DNA of 64,000 nucleotides from Bacillus nitratireducens (GCF_001884135.1 NZ_MAOC01000091.1:1-64000); one strand, 5' to 3'. Numbered from the stretch's first letter, positions 44,326 through 53,964 are shown. Made by a program: numbers and translations. Notes: generated by a model not told the origin, from the letters alone.

Positions 44326-45702
44326 TTATTTCGGAAGCTCCACCTGAACAGTAGTCCCTTCCCCTTTCGTACTATATACCGAAACGGTTCCTTGATGCAG
44401 TTCAACAATCTTCTGCACAATCGATAATCCTAAGCCGCTACCTTCTACGTTTCTTGCTCTTGCTGTATCTACTTTATAAAAACGATCAAATATACGATCC
44501 ATCTCTTCTTTTTCCATACCAATTCCGTTGTCTGATATAGAGATCATCACACTTGATTCTAATTCTTCTACAACAAATTCAACGGTTCCGCCATCGTTTG
44601 AAAACTTAATGCTATTCGTAAAAATATTACTCCATACTTGATGAAGTAAGTTTTCATCACCGTTTATAACGATATCCGGCACATCAAATTCGACAGCGAT
44701 ATCTTTTTCACGCCATTTCCATTCGAGCATAAAAATGACATCTTTAATTTGCTTTTGTAAATGAAACTTTTTCATTTGTAGAACTTTCTCTTCTTTATCT
44801 AATGAAGCGAGCGTAAGTAACTGTTTACATAAACTAGACATCCGCTTACTTTCGCCCTCAATAATTTTCAAGTAACGTTTTCTTTCCTCTTCACTCATAT
44901 TCTCCGATTGTAATGTTTTCGAAAAACCTTGTATGGAAGAAAGCGGAGATTGGAATTCATGAGAAACGTTAGAAACGAACTCTTGTCTCATTTGATCTAA
45001 TTCTTTAATACTCTTTGTCATCTTTTGAAAATTAGTCGCTAGTGTACCAATTTCATCTTTTCGATTTTCATCTAATTCGATATCATATTCACCACTTGCA
45101 ATCTTTTGAGTCGCTCTCGTAAATGTTCGAATTGGACGAACGATATAACCTGCTGCAATCGCTATAAAGATAATACTTAATAGTACGATAAACCCAAGTA
45201 ATACCGCTAAGAAAATTCGCATCTCGCCAAATTGGTTCTGAATGTCAGGACGAATAAATAAAGCGTACTGTTTATCACCGTGTTGCACTGGTACGCCGAC
45301 ACTATTTATTAATTCATTATCGAAAAAACCTGTAATAAAGAGACGTGTTGGATACGTAGAAACACCATTAAACGTTTCGCCATTCAATACTTTATGAACG
45401 GTATCATCACTAATAGACGTCTTACGAAACGCATTACCGATACGTTTTCCATTCTTTTGATCATCGACAATATAAATTTCATACCCTAATTTCGCAATAG
45501 ACTGTAAGTATGCCTCTTTATTTTCTTCACTTTGTTTTTCATATAATGATTTTACTTCCTCAGCATACATTAAAATCTTTTCACTATTGTACGGTTTTAA
45601 CTTTACTTGATAATATACATTTGTTAATAAAAAGCCAATTACACTACTAAGTAGCATAATCCCTACCGTCATAAAAACAAATCTAGAATACAATGATTTC
45701 AT
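44326..45702 (-). CDS. hssS: Heme sensor histidine kinase HssS
   Basis: A 458-residue membrane kinase: helices at about 9-31 and 164-187, an extracellular domain with GFFDN and RPDIQNQF, HAMP, HisKA with SHEFQSPLSSI (phospho-His), and HATPase with NIFTNSIKFS, DNGIGM and GLGLSIVQKIV. LTNVYYQVKLK after helix 1, GFFDN and RPDI..F.E.R.FLAVLL match HssS of Staphylococcus. One base separates its start from the response regulator stop. Would phosphorylate HssR under heme stress. Confidence 0.85.
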   Translation of the reverse strand: MKSLYSRFVFMTVGIMLLSSVIGFLLTNVYYQVKLKPYNSEKILMYAEEVKSLYEKQSEENKEAYLQSIAKLGYEIYIVDDQKNGKRIGNAFRKTSISDDTVHKVLNGETFNGVSTYPTRLFITGFFDNELINSVGVPVQHGDKQYALFIRPDIQNQFGEMRIFLAVLLGFIVLLSIIFIAIAAGYIVRPIRTFTRATQKIASGEYDIELDENRKDEIGTLATNFQKMTKSIKELDQMRQEFVSNVSHEFQSPLSSIQGFSKTLQSENMSEEERKRYLKIIEGESKRMSSLCKQLLTLASLDKEEKVLQMKKFHLQKQIKDVIFMLEWKWREKDIAVEFDVPDIVINGDENLLHQVWSNIFTNSIKFSNDGGTVEFVVEELESSVMISISDNGIGMEKEEMDRIFDRFYKVDTARARNVEGSGLGLSIVQKIVELHQGTVSVYSTKGEGTTVQVELPK

Positions 45703-45703
45703 C

Positions 45704-46381
45704 TTACTTCAACTCCAACTTATAACCGAGCCCGCGCACTGTCGTAATTTGAAAATCATCTGTTCGTTTTGAGAAACGATCTCTAAGACGTTTTACATGA
45801 ACATCAACTGTTCGTTCGTCCCCTTCAAAATCCATTCCCCATACTAATTCAATTAATTCTTCTCTCGAAAATGTTCTTCCAGGATAACTAGCAAGTTGTG
45901 ATAATAACTCAAATTCCTTCAGCGGTAGTAAAATCGTTTGACCGTTACACTTCACCTCAAACCCTTTTCGGTCAATTGTCGTTCCGTGGAGTTTAATAAT
46001 ATCAGCACTAAGCATTTGATAACGACGCAATAGTGCTTTCATGCGGAAAATTACTTCAGCTGGTTCAAATGGCTTTACAATATAATCGTCCGTGCCAGAA
46101 ATGAATCCTTTTTCTTTATCAACTAACTGATCTTTCGCGGTTAATAAAATTACAGGTATATCATGATACTTCCTAATTTCCTCACATAACGTATAGCCAT
46201 CAATAAACGGCATCATAATATCCACTATCGCAAGATGAATATTTTCTTTCTCTAATATGCCTTGAGCTACCTTTCCATCTTCAGCCTCAAAAACTTTAAA
46301 CCCCTCTTTTTGTACATGGTAATGTAATAACTCTCTAATATGCTTGTCATCATCAGCTAATAAAATATGTATCATCTTCAT
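45704..46381 (-). CDS. hssR: Heme response regulator HssR
   Basis: A 225-residue OmpR-family regulator. Receiver: LLADDDKHIRE, phospho-Asp in LAIVDIMMPFIDGYTLC, LLTAKDQLVDKEKGFISGTD, VKPFEPAEVIFR; the DKEKxFISGTDDY stretch is typical of HssR. DNA-binding: ILLPLKEFELLSQLASYPGR and GDERTVDVHVKRLRDRF. GAGAGGG precedes the ATG. Its predicted box stands before hrtBA at 41123-41142, 3.3 kb beyond the kinase gene, with four unrelated genes between. Confidence 0.86.
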   Translation of the reverse strand: MKMIHILLADDDKHIRELLHYHVQKEGFKVFEAEDGKVAQGILEKENIHLAIVDIMMPFIDGYTLCEEIRKYHDIPVILLTAKDQLVDKEKGFISGTDDYIVKPFEPAEVIFRMKALLRRYQMLSADIIKLHGTTIDRKGFEVKCNGQTILLPLKEFELLSQLASYPGRTFSREELIELVWGMDFEGDERTVDVHVKRLRDRFSKRTDDFQITTVRGLGYKLELK

Positions 46382-46481
46382 TAAACCCTCTCTTGTTCAT
46401 CCTTCTACATTCTTACATTAAGAAACAATTGGTTTTTTTGCAAGAAAAAGAAAAACGAACCAACATTTTAAGATAAATAAA

Positions 46482-46524
46482 AAGAATCTATTTTGAAAAA
46501 AGATTATTCAAAATAGATTCTTAC
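46482..46524. terminator. Hairpin downstream of the YitT gene
   Basis: AAGAATCTATTTTG pairs with CAAAATAGATTCTT across a 13-nt loop, beyond the YitT stop. Confidence 0.65.
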
Positions 46525-46561
46525 GTTTTAGTATTAAGATTATTTTAATGAAAAATAAGTT

Positions 46562-47401
46562 CTAAGCCTTAGAAATATCAACAAATCCTTCTCCAAATAC
46601 GTCACGAACATCGTGTATAGCGATGAACGCAGCTGGATCTGTAGTTTGAACAATCCGTTTTAGCTTCACTACTTCTTGCTTATTAATAACAATATAAAGA
46701 ATTTCTTTCGGAGTTTTCGTGTAATAGCCATGACCTGAGTACACGGTAACTCCTCTGCCCATTAAGGTAGTCACCTTCCCGGCAATTTCATTCGGGTTAT
46801 CAGAAATAATCGTAATGGCCTTCTTCGGATTTAAACCTTCAATTACAAATTCCATCACTTTCGTTGCTACATATAGCATAATAATTGTTATCATCAGTTT
46901 TTCTGCACCAATGATGAAATAAGATGAAAACGCAACGATTAAATCGAAGAACAGTAGACCGTAGCTAATGCTCCAGCCTAAATATTTATGCGTCATCCTT
47001 GCTAAGATGGTAGTACCTGCTGTTGTTCCACCAACACGAATGATGAGACCAATCCCGCATCCAATAAATATTCCACCGAAAATGGCATTTACGAGCATTT
47101 CATCCGAAGCAATTGTCCATCCTTCTGTTAAATGAAGAAATAGCGAGTTCGTAACTACAGCGATAATCGTATAAATTGTTGTAATCTTATTTAAAAATTT
47201 ATAACCAGCTATTAACAAAATCGCATTTAAAATTAAGTTAACTAAGCCTGGTGACCATTCAAATAAATAATACGTAATAATCGTGATACCTGTTACCCCA
47301 CCCTCACCAAACTCGTTCGGGATAACAAACAAATTGACACCTAACGCAAAAAGAAATGCACCGATAATAATAAAAATAATGTCTGTCGTTCTTTTTTTCA
47401 T
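46562..47401 (-). CDS. YitT family membrane protein (DUF161/DUF2179)
   Basis: A 279-residue membrane protein: five hydrophobic segments in the first ~190 residues (GAFLFALGVNLFVIPNEFGE, VGGTTAGTTILARMTHKYLG) followed by a cytoplasmic DUF2179 domain with KKAITIISDNPNEIA, LMGRGVTVYSGHGYYTK and VIKQEVVKLK-like VINKQEVVKLKRIV. ATG at 47401 follows GTGAGGT. Family function is uncertain; transport has been suggested. Confidence 0.83.
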   Translation of the reverse strand: MKKRTTDIIFIIIGAFLFALGVNLFVIPNEFGEGGVTGITIITYYLFEWSPGLVNLILNAILLIAGYKFLNKITTIYTIIAVVTNSLFLHLTEGWTIASDEMLVNAIFGGIFIGCGIGLIIRVGGTTAGTTILARMTHKYLGWSISYGLLFFDLIVAFSSYFIIGAEKLMITIIMLYVATKVMEFVIEGLNPKKAITIISDNPNEIAGKVTTLMGRGVTVYSGHGYYTKTPKEILYIVINKQEVVKLKRIVQTTDPAAFIAIHDVRDVFGEGFVDISKA

Positions 47402-47413
47402 ATAGTACCTCAC

Positions 47414-47890
47414 TTCTTATGTAAATATTTATTCTGTCATAAACTCTCACCATTATATCGTGGAATATTCAAATCGAACAGTGGTTTATTTTTATTTTAA
47501 TATAGGATGATAAAACAACTTTATCCTATACCCACATGTCATTAAAAAAGTAAAACAACTGTATTTATTATGTACGACAAATAAAGTTTTGATTTCACAA
47601 GTAATTCACGCTAAAAAAAAAGAGTATGAATACTCACTCGTACTAACTTCGAATACAAAGCAAATAGGCGAAGCTATAGAATAGACTTCGCATCAAGCGT
47701 CTGATCATAGAGATTTATATGTCATTTTATCCCCGCTTATACCTCAGTATTGATTACTATCACTGATATCCTCTTAATTGGATTCTACATTTTGTCTTCC
47801 CACACTTTTGGATGTAGATTCGAAAAAAAGATTCATTCAAATGCTTTCTTTTTGTTTCATTGACCACTTCACTTTCTACTTTTTTTCTTC
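47414..47890. other. Intergenic region with hairpins and a shared direct repeat
   Basis: GAGTATGAATACTC at about 47619 and a GCGAAG/CTTCGC hairpin at about 47668-47692 are visible. GACTTCGCATC-N14-AGAGATTTATATG at 47684-47721 recurs at 53433-53469, on the far side of the lut locus. No gene seen. Confidence 0.5.
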
Positions 47891-47892
47891 AA

Positions 47893-47946
47893 ACAAAAAA
47901 ACTCCATTGAATTTGCATACTTAGTATGCAAATTCAGGAGTTTTTT
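47893..47946 (-). terminator. Terminator of the transporter-lut operon
   Basis: AACTCC-ATTGAATTTGCATA pairs with TATGCAAATTCA-GGAGTT (one bulge), followed by T run on both strands. Confidence 0.75.
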
Positions 47947-47977
47947 CATATACCACTATTCAGATTCACTTCATTAC

Positions 47978-49330
47978 TCATTCAAAATTAGCACGAGGTT
48001 CCTCTAACCCCTTCTTATTTCTCCAGTTAAATAAGCTTTCAGTCTTAGTTTGCTGCCCTGGTTTCACAAACAACATTGCCCCCATTGCAATAGCGGCCAA
48101 AATGGCAGCTACGATAAACATAGAAGGATAGCCATAACTTACAACTAAGTATCCAGTTAAAGTCGGGGCTAAGATTGTCGCGATATTAGCGATGAAATGC
48201 ATAATTCCACTATATGTTCCTGAGTAAGCAGGAGCCGTATCGACAATAATCGCCCAAAATAATGAACTCGGTAAAAAAGCAAACGCGTTTCCAAGCGACA
48301 TAAGCGCTAATACAGCTACATAATTGTCCATCGCGGGAATGAAGCTAAAACAAACTGCTGTAAGGAATAAAGCAATAATTGGTAACCCTGTTCGAGCTAA
48401 ACGAAGATTCCCTGTTTTACGTAAAATACGATCAGATAGCTTCGCCCCTAGCGGCAATGTTATACAAGCTCCGAGCCAAGGAATCATCCCAAGATACCAA
48501 AGGGACGATAATTGAAAATGGAATACATCTTGCAAATATTTCGGTGTCCAAGTTAGTATTAAAAAATTGATATATTGGAAGCAAAAATATGCTAGCGTAA
48601 CCATAACGAATGTCGGAACTTTAAAAAAGGAGTACCATGGCTCTTTTTGAATTTCTTTCTCTGCTTTTACGGATTGAAGTACACCTTCCGTACTTCGTAT
48701 TTCAGCTAATTCTTCTTTTGTCACTCGTGGATGATCCTCAGGCATATTCGTAAAAGTAAAATACCAAATAATCGCCCATACAATCCCAATTATACCAAGG
48801 ATAAAAAACATTACTTTCCAGCTAGTGAAAGATAGCAACAGAACCGCTACAGGTGCAGTTAATACTGCACCTAACGGAACACCAACAAAACCAAGGGATG
48901 TTAGAAAAGCCCTTTCTTTTGGGGCTGCCCAGTTTGCTGCTGTCTTATTCGAAACCGCGAAAGATGGCCCTTCTGTTAATCCAAATAAAACTCGGAAGAT
49001 AGCAAATCCTATTAAAGCAGATCCTCCAAAAACAGCGATCCCTATTTCTCCAGCAAAAGCGGTCGCGATTTCAAAAATAGACCAAGCGGTTGCTGCTACG
49101 ATCCATACAAATTTCGGTCCTTTTTTATCTGAAAAAATACCTCCTAATAAAGAACCAATCATGTAACCGTAACCAAAATAACCTAATATAGCTCCCCATT
49201 CCTTCGGGTCAAAGCCATATTCTTTTATAATGAAAGACTGCGCATAAGCGATGGCCCCTCGATCAATATAATTCACCATCGTAATAAACGTGAGCATTGT
49301 AAAGACATAATAACGAAATTTATTCTTCAT
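47978..49330 (-). CDS. MFS transporter, anion:cation symporter (ACS) family
   Basis: A 450-residue inner-membrane permease with 12 helices. The ACS signature begins MKNKFRYYVFTMLTFITMVN with YIDRGAIAYAQSFI, GSLLGGIFSDKKGPK (motif A) and RVLFGLTEGPSFAVSNKTAA. This family takes up organic acids such as hexuronates, glucarate or phthalate. Start ATG at 49330; a GTG at 49342 lies within the binding site. It follows lutABC-type genes on the same strand 40 bp away, so it likely imports the substrate of that operon. Confidence 0.83.
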   Translation of the reverse strand: MKNKFRYYVFTMLTFITMVNYIDRGAIAYAQSFIIKEYGFDPKEWGAILGYFGYGYMIGSLLGGIFSDKKGPKFVWIVAATAWSIFEIATAFAGEIGIAVFGGSALIGFAIFRVLFGLTEGPSFAVSNKTAANWAAPKERAFLTSLGFVGVPLGAVLTAPVAVLLLSFTSWKVMFFILGIIGIVWAIIWYFTFTNMPEDHPRVTKEELAEIRSTEGVLQSVKAEKEIQKEPWYSFFKVPTFVMVTLAYFCFQYINFLILTWTPKYLQDVFHFQLSSLWYLGMIPWLGACITLPLGAKLSDRILRKTGNLRLARTGLPIIALFLTAVCFSFIPAMDNYVAVLALMSLGNAFAFLPSSLFWAIIVDTAPAYSGTYSGIMHFIANIATILAPTLTGYLVVSYGYPSMFIVAAILAAIAMGAMLFVKPGQQTKTESLFNWRNKKGLEEPRANFE

Positions 49331-49370
49331 CAAAATCCCCACTCCCCCTCGTATTCTTTTGTTTTTCTCT

Positions 49371-50063
49371 CTAATCCTTTAATAAAATGACATGAACCTT
49401 TCCAGGACCATGCACTCCAAAAGCTAATTCCATCTCAATATCACCTGTCCGGCTAGGCCCAGTGATAAAATTAATACAGGCAGGTAATCCATTCGAAACC
49501 TGTTCGTGAATGCTAGTTACTCCTTCTGTTAAGCGCCTATAAATTGTATGTTCTGAGAGAATTGCTACATAAACTGCTGGCAAAACGCTAACTAAACGTC
49601 CACGTCCGCCACCATTCCATAAAACAACTGTTCCAGTCTCAGCAAGTCCCATTTCGGCATATGTAATTCCCATATCTACTTGAGCTGTATAATCCCGTAG
49701 TTCTCTTTCACCTTCTTTACTTTGCCAAATTCGATGAGAAACGAAATTTCCTGTTAAATACTTTCCTATTTCAAGCTGATGTAATCTATCATCATCCCAA
49801 TACACCGCAGATTGAACATTAAATTTATGTACAACGTACTGAAGTGCACTCTCTATTTCTGAACGGTATATATGACTTACTTCTGTATGTAAAGTATGCA
49901 AATTTGCAATAAACTGCTCTACTAAACTTTCGTGGTCTATCTCTTTAGGAAAGTGTCTGAGTGGATTGTTTTTCCACCTAGGAGGAGTGACCCCCGAGCG
50001 ACGTTCTCGGTTTAGTTTACATGCGATATTGTTTAAAAAAGATTCTTGTACATCCATATTCAT
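49371..50063 (-). CDS. lutC: LutC-type lactate utilisation subunit (LUD domain)
   Basis: A 230-residue LUD-domain protein. Features are VYWDDDRLHQLEIGKYLTGN, GITYAEMGLAETGTVVLWNG and GPSRTGDIEMELAFGVHGPG, the last being the LutC/YkgG signature. ATG at 50063 lies one base after the lutB stop, with GAGGGATTC inside the lutB end. Part of the complex that oxidises L-lactate to pyruvate. This operon appears to be a paralog of the main lut operon because its transporter is ACS-type and its regulator LysR-type. Confidence 0.85.
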   Translation of the reverse strand: MNMDVQESFLNNIACKLNRERRSGVTPPRWKNNPLRHFPKEIDHESLVEQFIANLHTLHTEVSHIYRSEIESALQYVVHKFNVQSAVYWDDDRLHQLEIGKYLTGNFVSHRIWQSKEGERELRDYTAQVDMGITYAEMGLAETGTVVLWNGGGRGRLVSVLPAVYVAILSEHTIYRRLTEGVTSIHEQVSNGLPACINFITGPSRTGDIEMELAFGVHGPGKVHVILLKD

Positions 50064-50064
50064 A

Positions 50065-51477
50065 TTATGAATCCCTCTTTTCTTTTTTCCACCAATCACG
50101 GAATGATTGTTTCGCAGGTTTTGGAAAATCTCTACTTTCTGTCCACCCTTTTAACGGGCCTGGGCCATTCGCAATATATCCATCTTTTGCAAATATCGAT
50201 AAACCTGTATGTGCCATTTTAATAGCTTTCTCATAAACGAATGGATGACTCGCCATAAACGTGAAACCTTTAAAGGCCAACTGCTCAAATTTCGTTATAA
50301 ACCCTAGTTCCACCACATCTTTACGATGTTCAATGAGAAGGTCATGTAAAGGAATTTTCACGGGGCAAACATCTGTACACGCTCCGCACAAACTGGATGC
50401 AAAAGGTAATTCTTTTAATTCTTCATATCCTTCTAATAAAGGCGCTAGTACTGCCCCGATTGGTCCGCTATACACACTTCCATAAGCATGGCCCCCAATA
50501 TTACGATACACAGGACAAACATTTACACAAGCTCCGCACCGTATACACTTTAATACTTCTTCATAAGCAGTTCCTAAAATATCAGAACGACCATTATCTA
50601 GAATAATTAAATGAAATTCTTCAGGCCCATCCATATCATTAGGTAAACGTGCCCCATTAATTCCAGTTACATAAGATGTAATTTTTTGGCCTGTAGCACT
50701 TCTTGTTAACATCGAAACGACTACATCAAGATCTTTCCATGTCGGAACGAGACGTTCCATCCCCATAATAGCAATATGAACTTTTGGCAATGTCGTAGTA
50801 AGACGAGCATTTCCTTCATTACTTATAAGAACAACTGATCCAGATTCCGCTACCGCAAAGTTACAACCAGAAATACCAATATCAGCTTCTAAAAACTCTT
50901 TACGCAATTGCTCCCTAGCAAACTGTAGTAATTGATTCGTATCAACTGGGATTTTCCTTCCAGCTTCCTTAGAAAAAAGCTCTGCTACTTGTTCCTTCGT
51001 CTTATGAATGGCTGGAGCAATTAAATGGGATGGAGCTTCTCCAGCTAATTGAATAATATACTCCCCAAGATCAGACTCTACTACTTTTAACCCTATCTCT
51101 TCTAAGCTTTTATTAAGGTGTATTTCTTCTGAAACCATAGACTTAGACTTAATTACTGCTCTCGCTCTTTTTTTCCTTGCGATTTCAGAAACATATGATA
51201 CGGCATCTTCTGCTTTGAAAGCGAAATGAACATGTCCCCCATTTTTCCGAACATTAGTAGCTAATTGTTCCAAATAACTATCTAAATTTTCAATTGTATG
51301 CATCCGAATTTCAGATGCCGCCTCACGCCATTCTTCAATATTTCCTAATTCATGTGTAGCTTGTTCCCGTCCCATCCGAAGCCTATCTTGTGTCAATGGT
51401 ACCGCGCTTCTCATCTGCGGATTTTGCAACGCTTTATCTACTCTTTTCAAAAATTTTTGTTCCCCCGCCACACTCAT
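50065..51477 (-). CDS. lutB: LutB-type iron-sulfur subunit
   Basis: A 470-residue protein: an N-terminal LUD domain (EAADIGISGCNFAVAESGSV-like EADIGISGCNFAVAESGS) and two 4Fe-4S motifs, CIRCGACVNVCPVYRNIGG and CGACTDVCPVKIPLHDL, then a C-terminal DUF3390-like tail ending RDWWKKEKRDS. The start overlaps the lutA stop (ATGA). Electron-transfer subunit of the lactate-oxidising complex. Confidence 0.88.
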   Translation of the reverse strand: MSVAGEQKFLKRVDKALQNPQMRSAVPLTQDRLRMGREQATHELGNIEEWREAASEIRMHTIENLDSYLEQLATNVRKNGGHVHFAFKAEDAVSYVSEIARKKRARAVIKSKSMVSEEIHLNKSLEEIGLKVVESDLGEYIIQLAGEAPSHLIAPAIHKTKEQVAELFSKEAGRKIPVDTNQLLQFAREQLRKEFLEADIGISGCNFAVAESGSVVLISNEGNARLTTTLPKVHIAIMGMERLVPTWKDLDVVVSMLTRSATGQKITSYVTGINGARLPNDMDGPEEFHLIILDNGRSDILGTAYEEVLKCIRCGACVNVCPVYRNIGGHAYGSVYSGPIGAVLAPLLEGYEELKELPFASSLCGACTDVCPVKIPLHDLLIEHRKDVVELGFITKFEQLAFKGFTFMASHPFVYEKAIKMAHTGLSIFAKDGYIANGPGPLKGWTESRDFPKPAKQSFRDWWKKEKRDS

Positions 51478-52202
51478 TTATTCAGCCCCTTTGCCAGTAC
51501 TTCTGCTACATGTAACACTTGAATGTTTTTATTTTTTCTGCGCAACCTTCCTCCAATATTCATAAGACATCCCATATCTGCTCCAATTAAGAGATTTGCT
51601 TCTGCCGCCTCAATATGTTTTATTTTTTCATCAACCATCGTTTGAGAAATCGAGCTCATCTTTACTGCAAAAGTGCCACCAAACCCGCAGCAATCTTGGC
51701 AATATGGTAATTCTTTTACGTCTAAACCTTCTACTTGCGATAATAACTTAAGTGGTTCGTCTTTTATCCCAAGCGCACGACTCATATGACAAGATTGATG
51801 GAAAACAGCTTTCTCAACCAACTTAGATTTCAAATCATTTTTTCCAAGTACATTTATTAAAAAAACCGTCAATTCATACGTTCTATCCGCTAAATGAACC
51901 GCTTTTTCATACCATTCACTATCATCTTTAAACATCTCTTTATAATAATGATGAACCATGCTAGCACAAGACCCTGAAGGCGTCACAATATATTCACTAT
52001 GTTCAAATGCTTTTATCATTTGCTTTGCTGCTAGTTTTGCTTCTTCTTGATATCCGCTATTGTAAGCTGGTTGCCCACAACAAGTCTGTCCTTCAGGAAA
52101 ATCTAGTTCCACTCCACATTGTTTCATAATTTCTACGACACTCTTACCTACTTCAGGAAAAAACATATCTGATAAACAAGTAATAAATAACGAAACTTTC
52201 AT
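51474..52202 (-). CDS. lutA: LutA-type CCG-domain subunit
   Basis: A 242-residue protein with two CCG domains: GVELDFPEGQTCCGQPAYNS and ELPYCQDCCGFGGTFAV, each ligating an iron-sulfur cluster as in heterodisulfide reductase HdrB and GlcF. GGGGGG precedes the ATG. First gene of the lutABC-transporter operon, divergent from the LysR regulator. Substrate could be lactate or a related hydroxy acid such as glycolate; the LysR and ACS partners leave that open. Confidence 0.88.
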   Translation of the reverse strand: MKVSLFITCLSDMFFPEVGKSVVEIMKQCGVELDFPEGQTCCGQPAYNSGYQEEAKLAAKQMIKAFEHSEYIVTPSGSCASMVHHYYKEMFKDDSEWYEKAVHLADRTYELTVFLINVLGKNDLKSKLVEKAVFHQSCHMSRALGIKDEPLKLLSQVEGLDVKELPYCQDCCGFGGTFAVKMSSISQTMVDEKIKHIEAAEANLLIGADMGCLMNIGGRLRRKNKNIQVLHVAEVLAKGLNK

Positions 52203-52303
52203 AAAAATCCCCCCTCAAAACGATACGATCTATTATCAAGTTATTACTCTATCGGTTCGAATTTTAAATTTTTAGAATTTTCTATTTTTAAAACTTTTTG
52301 TTT

Positions 52304-52313
52304 ATGATATCAT
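52304..52313. promoter_or_regulatory. Palindrome in the lutA-lysR divergent promoter
   Basis: ATGATATCAT is a perfect 10-bp palindrome in the 183-bp region between the divergent starts. It may be part of a LysR operator, but short AT palindromes are common. Confidence 0.25.
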
Positions 52314-52385
52314 GTGGGATATTATATGAAAACTATCTATAAGGTTGTTTTTGTATACAAAAAAGGTATAGAAAGGGACTTTCAA

Positions 52386-53258
52386 ATGGATATAAGAAAA
52401 CTTCGTTACTTTATTGTAATCGCTGAAGAAAGACAGCTTACCCGTGCTGCCCAGCGGCTTCATATGGCACAGCCACCTCTAAGTAGACAACTATCGCTAC
52501 TAGAACAAGAATTATCCGTAAGCTTATTTGAAAGAAACGGTCGAAATATGCATTTGACTGAAGAAGGTAAAATTTTATATACGAAAGCTAAAAATATTAT
52601 TCAACAATTAGAAGAAACCATTACGGAGATTAAAGATACCGGTGAAGGGCTAAGGGGGAACCTCTCTATTGGAGCATTCCATTCTTGCATTCCTTTTCTC
52701 TCTGAAAAAATCCGCTATTTTCGAGATAACTATCCAAATGTGAACTTAAAAATATGGGAAGGTGGCCCTTTATACTTAATAGAGCAATTAGAAAATCGGT
52801 ATATCGAACTTGCTATCTTGCGCGCGCCCTTTAATAAAGATGTTTTTTCTAGTATTAGTTTATCAAAGGAACCATTCGTATTAGTCATGCCTGCTAAATG
52901 GGAACTATATCACTCACAGCTTCCAATCCCTCTAACTGAATTAAGTCATATTCCCCTCTTACTTTTACATAAAGATACAGAAAACAGCTATCATCAACTC
53001 ATCATTGATGAATGCAAGAACCTTGGTATTCAATTAAATATAGCATGTGAATGTCCTGACTCAGCATTTATTCTTATGCTTATCATGACTGGAATCGGCG
53101 CCTCTATCTTACCTAAAAGCGCTGTATCTCATATCCCGCAAGAATTTATAAAAATAGTAGATTTAATGGATTTTCCTTATCAGTCCGAATCATCGATTAT
53201 ATGGCTGAAAGATCGGAACCTTTCTAAACGAGCCCAACGATTTATAGAATGTACATGA
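52386..53258 (+). CDS. LysR family transcriptional regulator
   Basis: A 290-residue regulator. HTH is MDIRKLRYFIVIAEERQLTR, AAQRLHMAQPPLSRQLSLLE, followed by the periplasmic-binding-like effector domain (FHSCIPFLSEKIRYFRDNYP, MTGIGASILPKSAV). ATG at 52386 follows GAAAGGG; the frame is open to 52314 but without another site. Divergent from the lutABC/transporter operon, which it likely activates in response to the substrate. Confidence 0.85.
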   Translation: MDIRKLRYFIVIAEERQLTRAAQRLHMAQPPLSRQLSLLEQELSVSLFERNGRNMHLTEEGKILYTKAKNIIQQLEETITEIKDTGEGLRGNLSIGAFHSCIPFLSEKIRYFRDNYPNVNLKIWEGGPLYLIEQLENRYIELAILRAPFNKDVFSSISLSKEPFVLVMPAKWELYHSQLPIPLTELSHIPLLLLHKDTENSYHQLIIDECKNLGIQLNIACECPDSAFILMLIMTGIGASILPKSAVSHIPQEFIKIVDLMDFPYQSESSIIWLKDRNLSKRAQRFIECT

Positions 53259-53694
53259 ATTAAGTTTAGAAGTATAGCGATGCATCTCTTCGCTTCTCTA
53301 TCGTTATTACCTCATTTACAAAATTATTTCTCCTATTATTATTGGGCATGTTATATTAGCCACTTATGTGAATACGAGAATGGTTCATTAATCCTTTTAA
53401 ACAGAAAAACAAAGACGCGAAGTCATAAAAGAGACTTCGCATCTTTGTTTATTTAAAGAGATTTATATGAATGGAGACCCTCCGTAAGGTCTTTACCACG
53501 AGCGTCACACCTTACTGCTTTGTATCCCATTTTTTTAAACTAAAACAAAACGATAACCTATGCTCAGTATTATTCTGAAAATAGAATAATCAAATTACAT
53601 TCCTTATCAGCAGATTCAAGTTGATTTTTTTATAAATATACTATGTTCTAAAAGATACTTATACTATTGTAATTCATAAATTCCAGAAATAAAT
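53259..53694. other. Intergenic region with terminator and repeat
   Basis: Terminator AACAAAGACGCGAAGTC / GACTTCGCATCTTTGTT at about 53407-53449 ends lysR. It continues into AGAGATTTATATG, the element shared with 47684-47721. The rest is AT-rich with no gene seen. Confidence 0.6.
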
Positions 53695-53964
53695 TTACTT
53701 ATCTTTCTCCATATATTCTTTAATTTTTCGTTCTTCCCACTCTTTTCCGAATATCCCAAATGGAAAAGTTGTCAATCCGTGTATAACGATACCAATCCCC
53801 CAACCTGCAAGTGGATATAAAAACCATAATTTACTTGAATCAGAGCTTATATTTATAATAAAAAGCATTAAGTTCACTAGAATATAGACCGTTAAATGAA
53901 TATAAAACGCTTGTAAATTCTCTACCCTTTTTTTAGCTCGTAAATAAACCTCATCTCGCTCCAC
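53695..53964 (-). CDS. 2TM domain protein
   Basis: An 89-residue protein of the 2TM family: a short charged start (ERDEVYLRAKKRVENLQAF), helix about 22-41, loop, helix about 47-66 and the tail FGKEWEERKIKEYMEK. The R/K-x-R-V-x-x-L-x-x-F-x-x-H motif before helix 1 is typical. Start is GTG with AGAGGTG upstream. In other bacteria such domains accompany LytTR or kinase proteins, but none is near here. Confidence 0.75.
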   Translation of the reverse strand: MERDEVYLRAKKRVENLQAFYIHLTVYILVNLMLFIINISSDSSKLWFLYPLAGWGIGIVIHGLTTFPFGIFGKEWEERKIKEYMEKDK

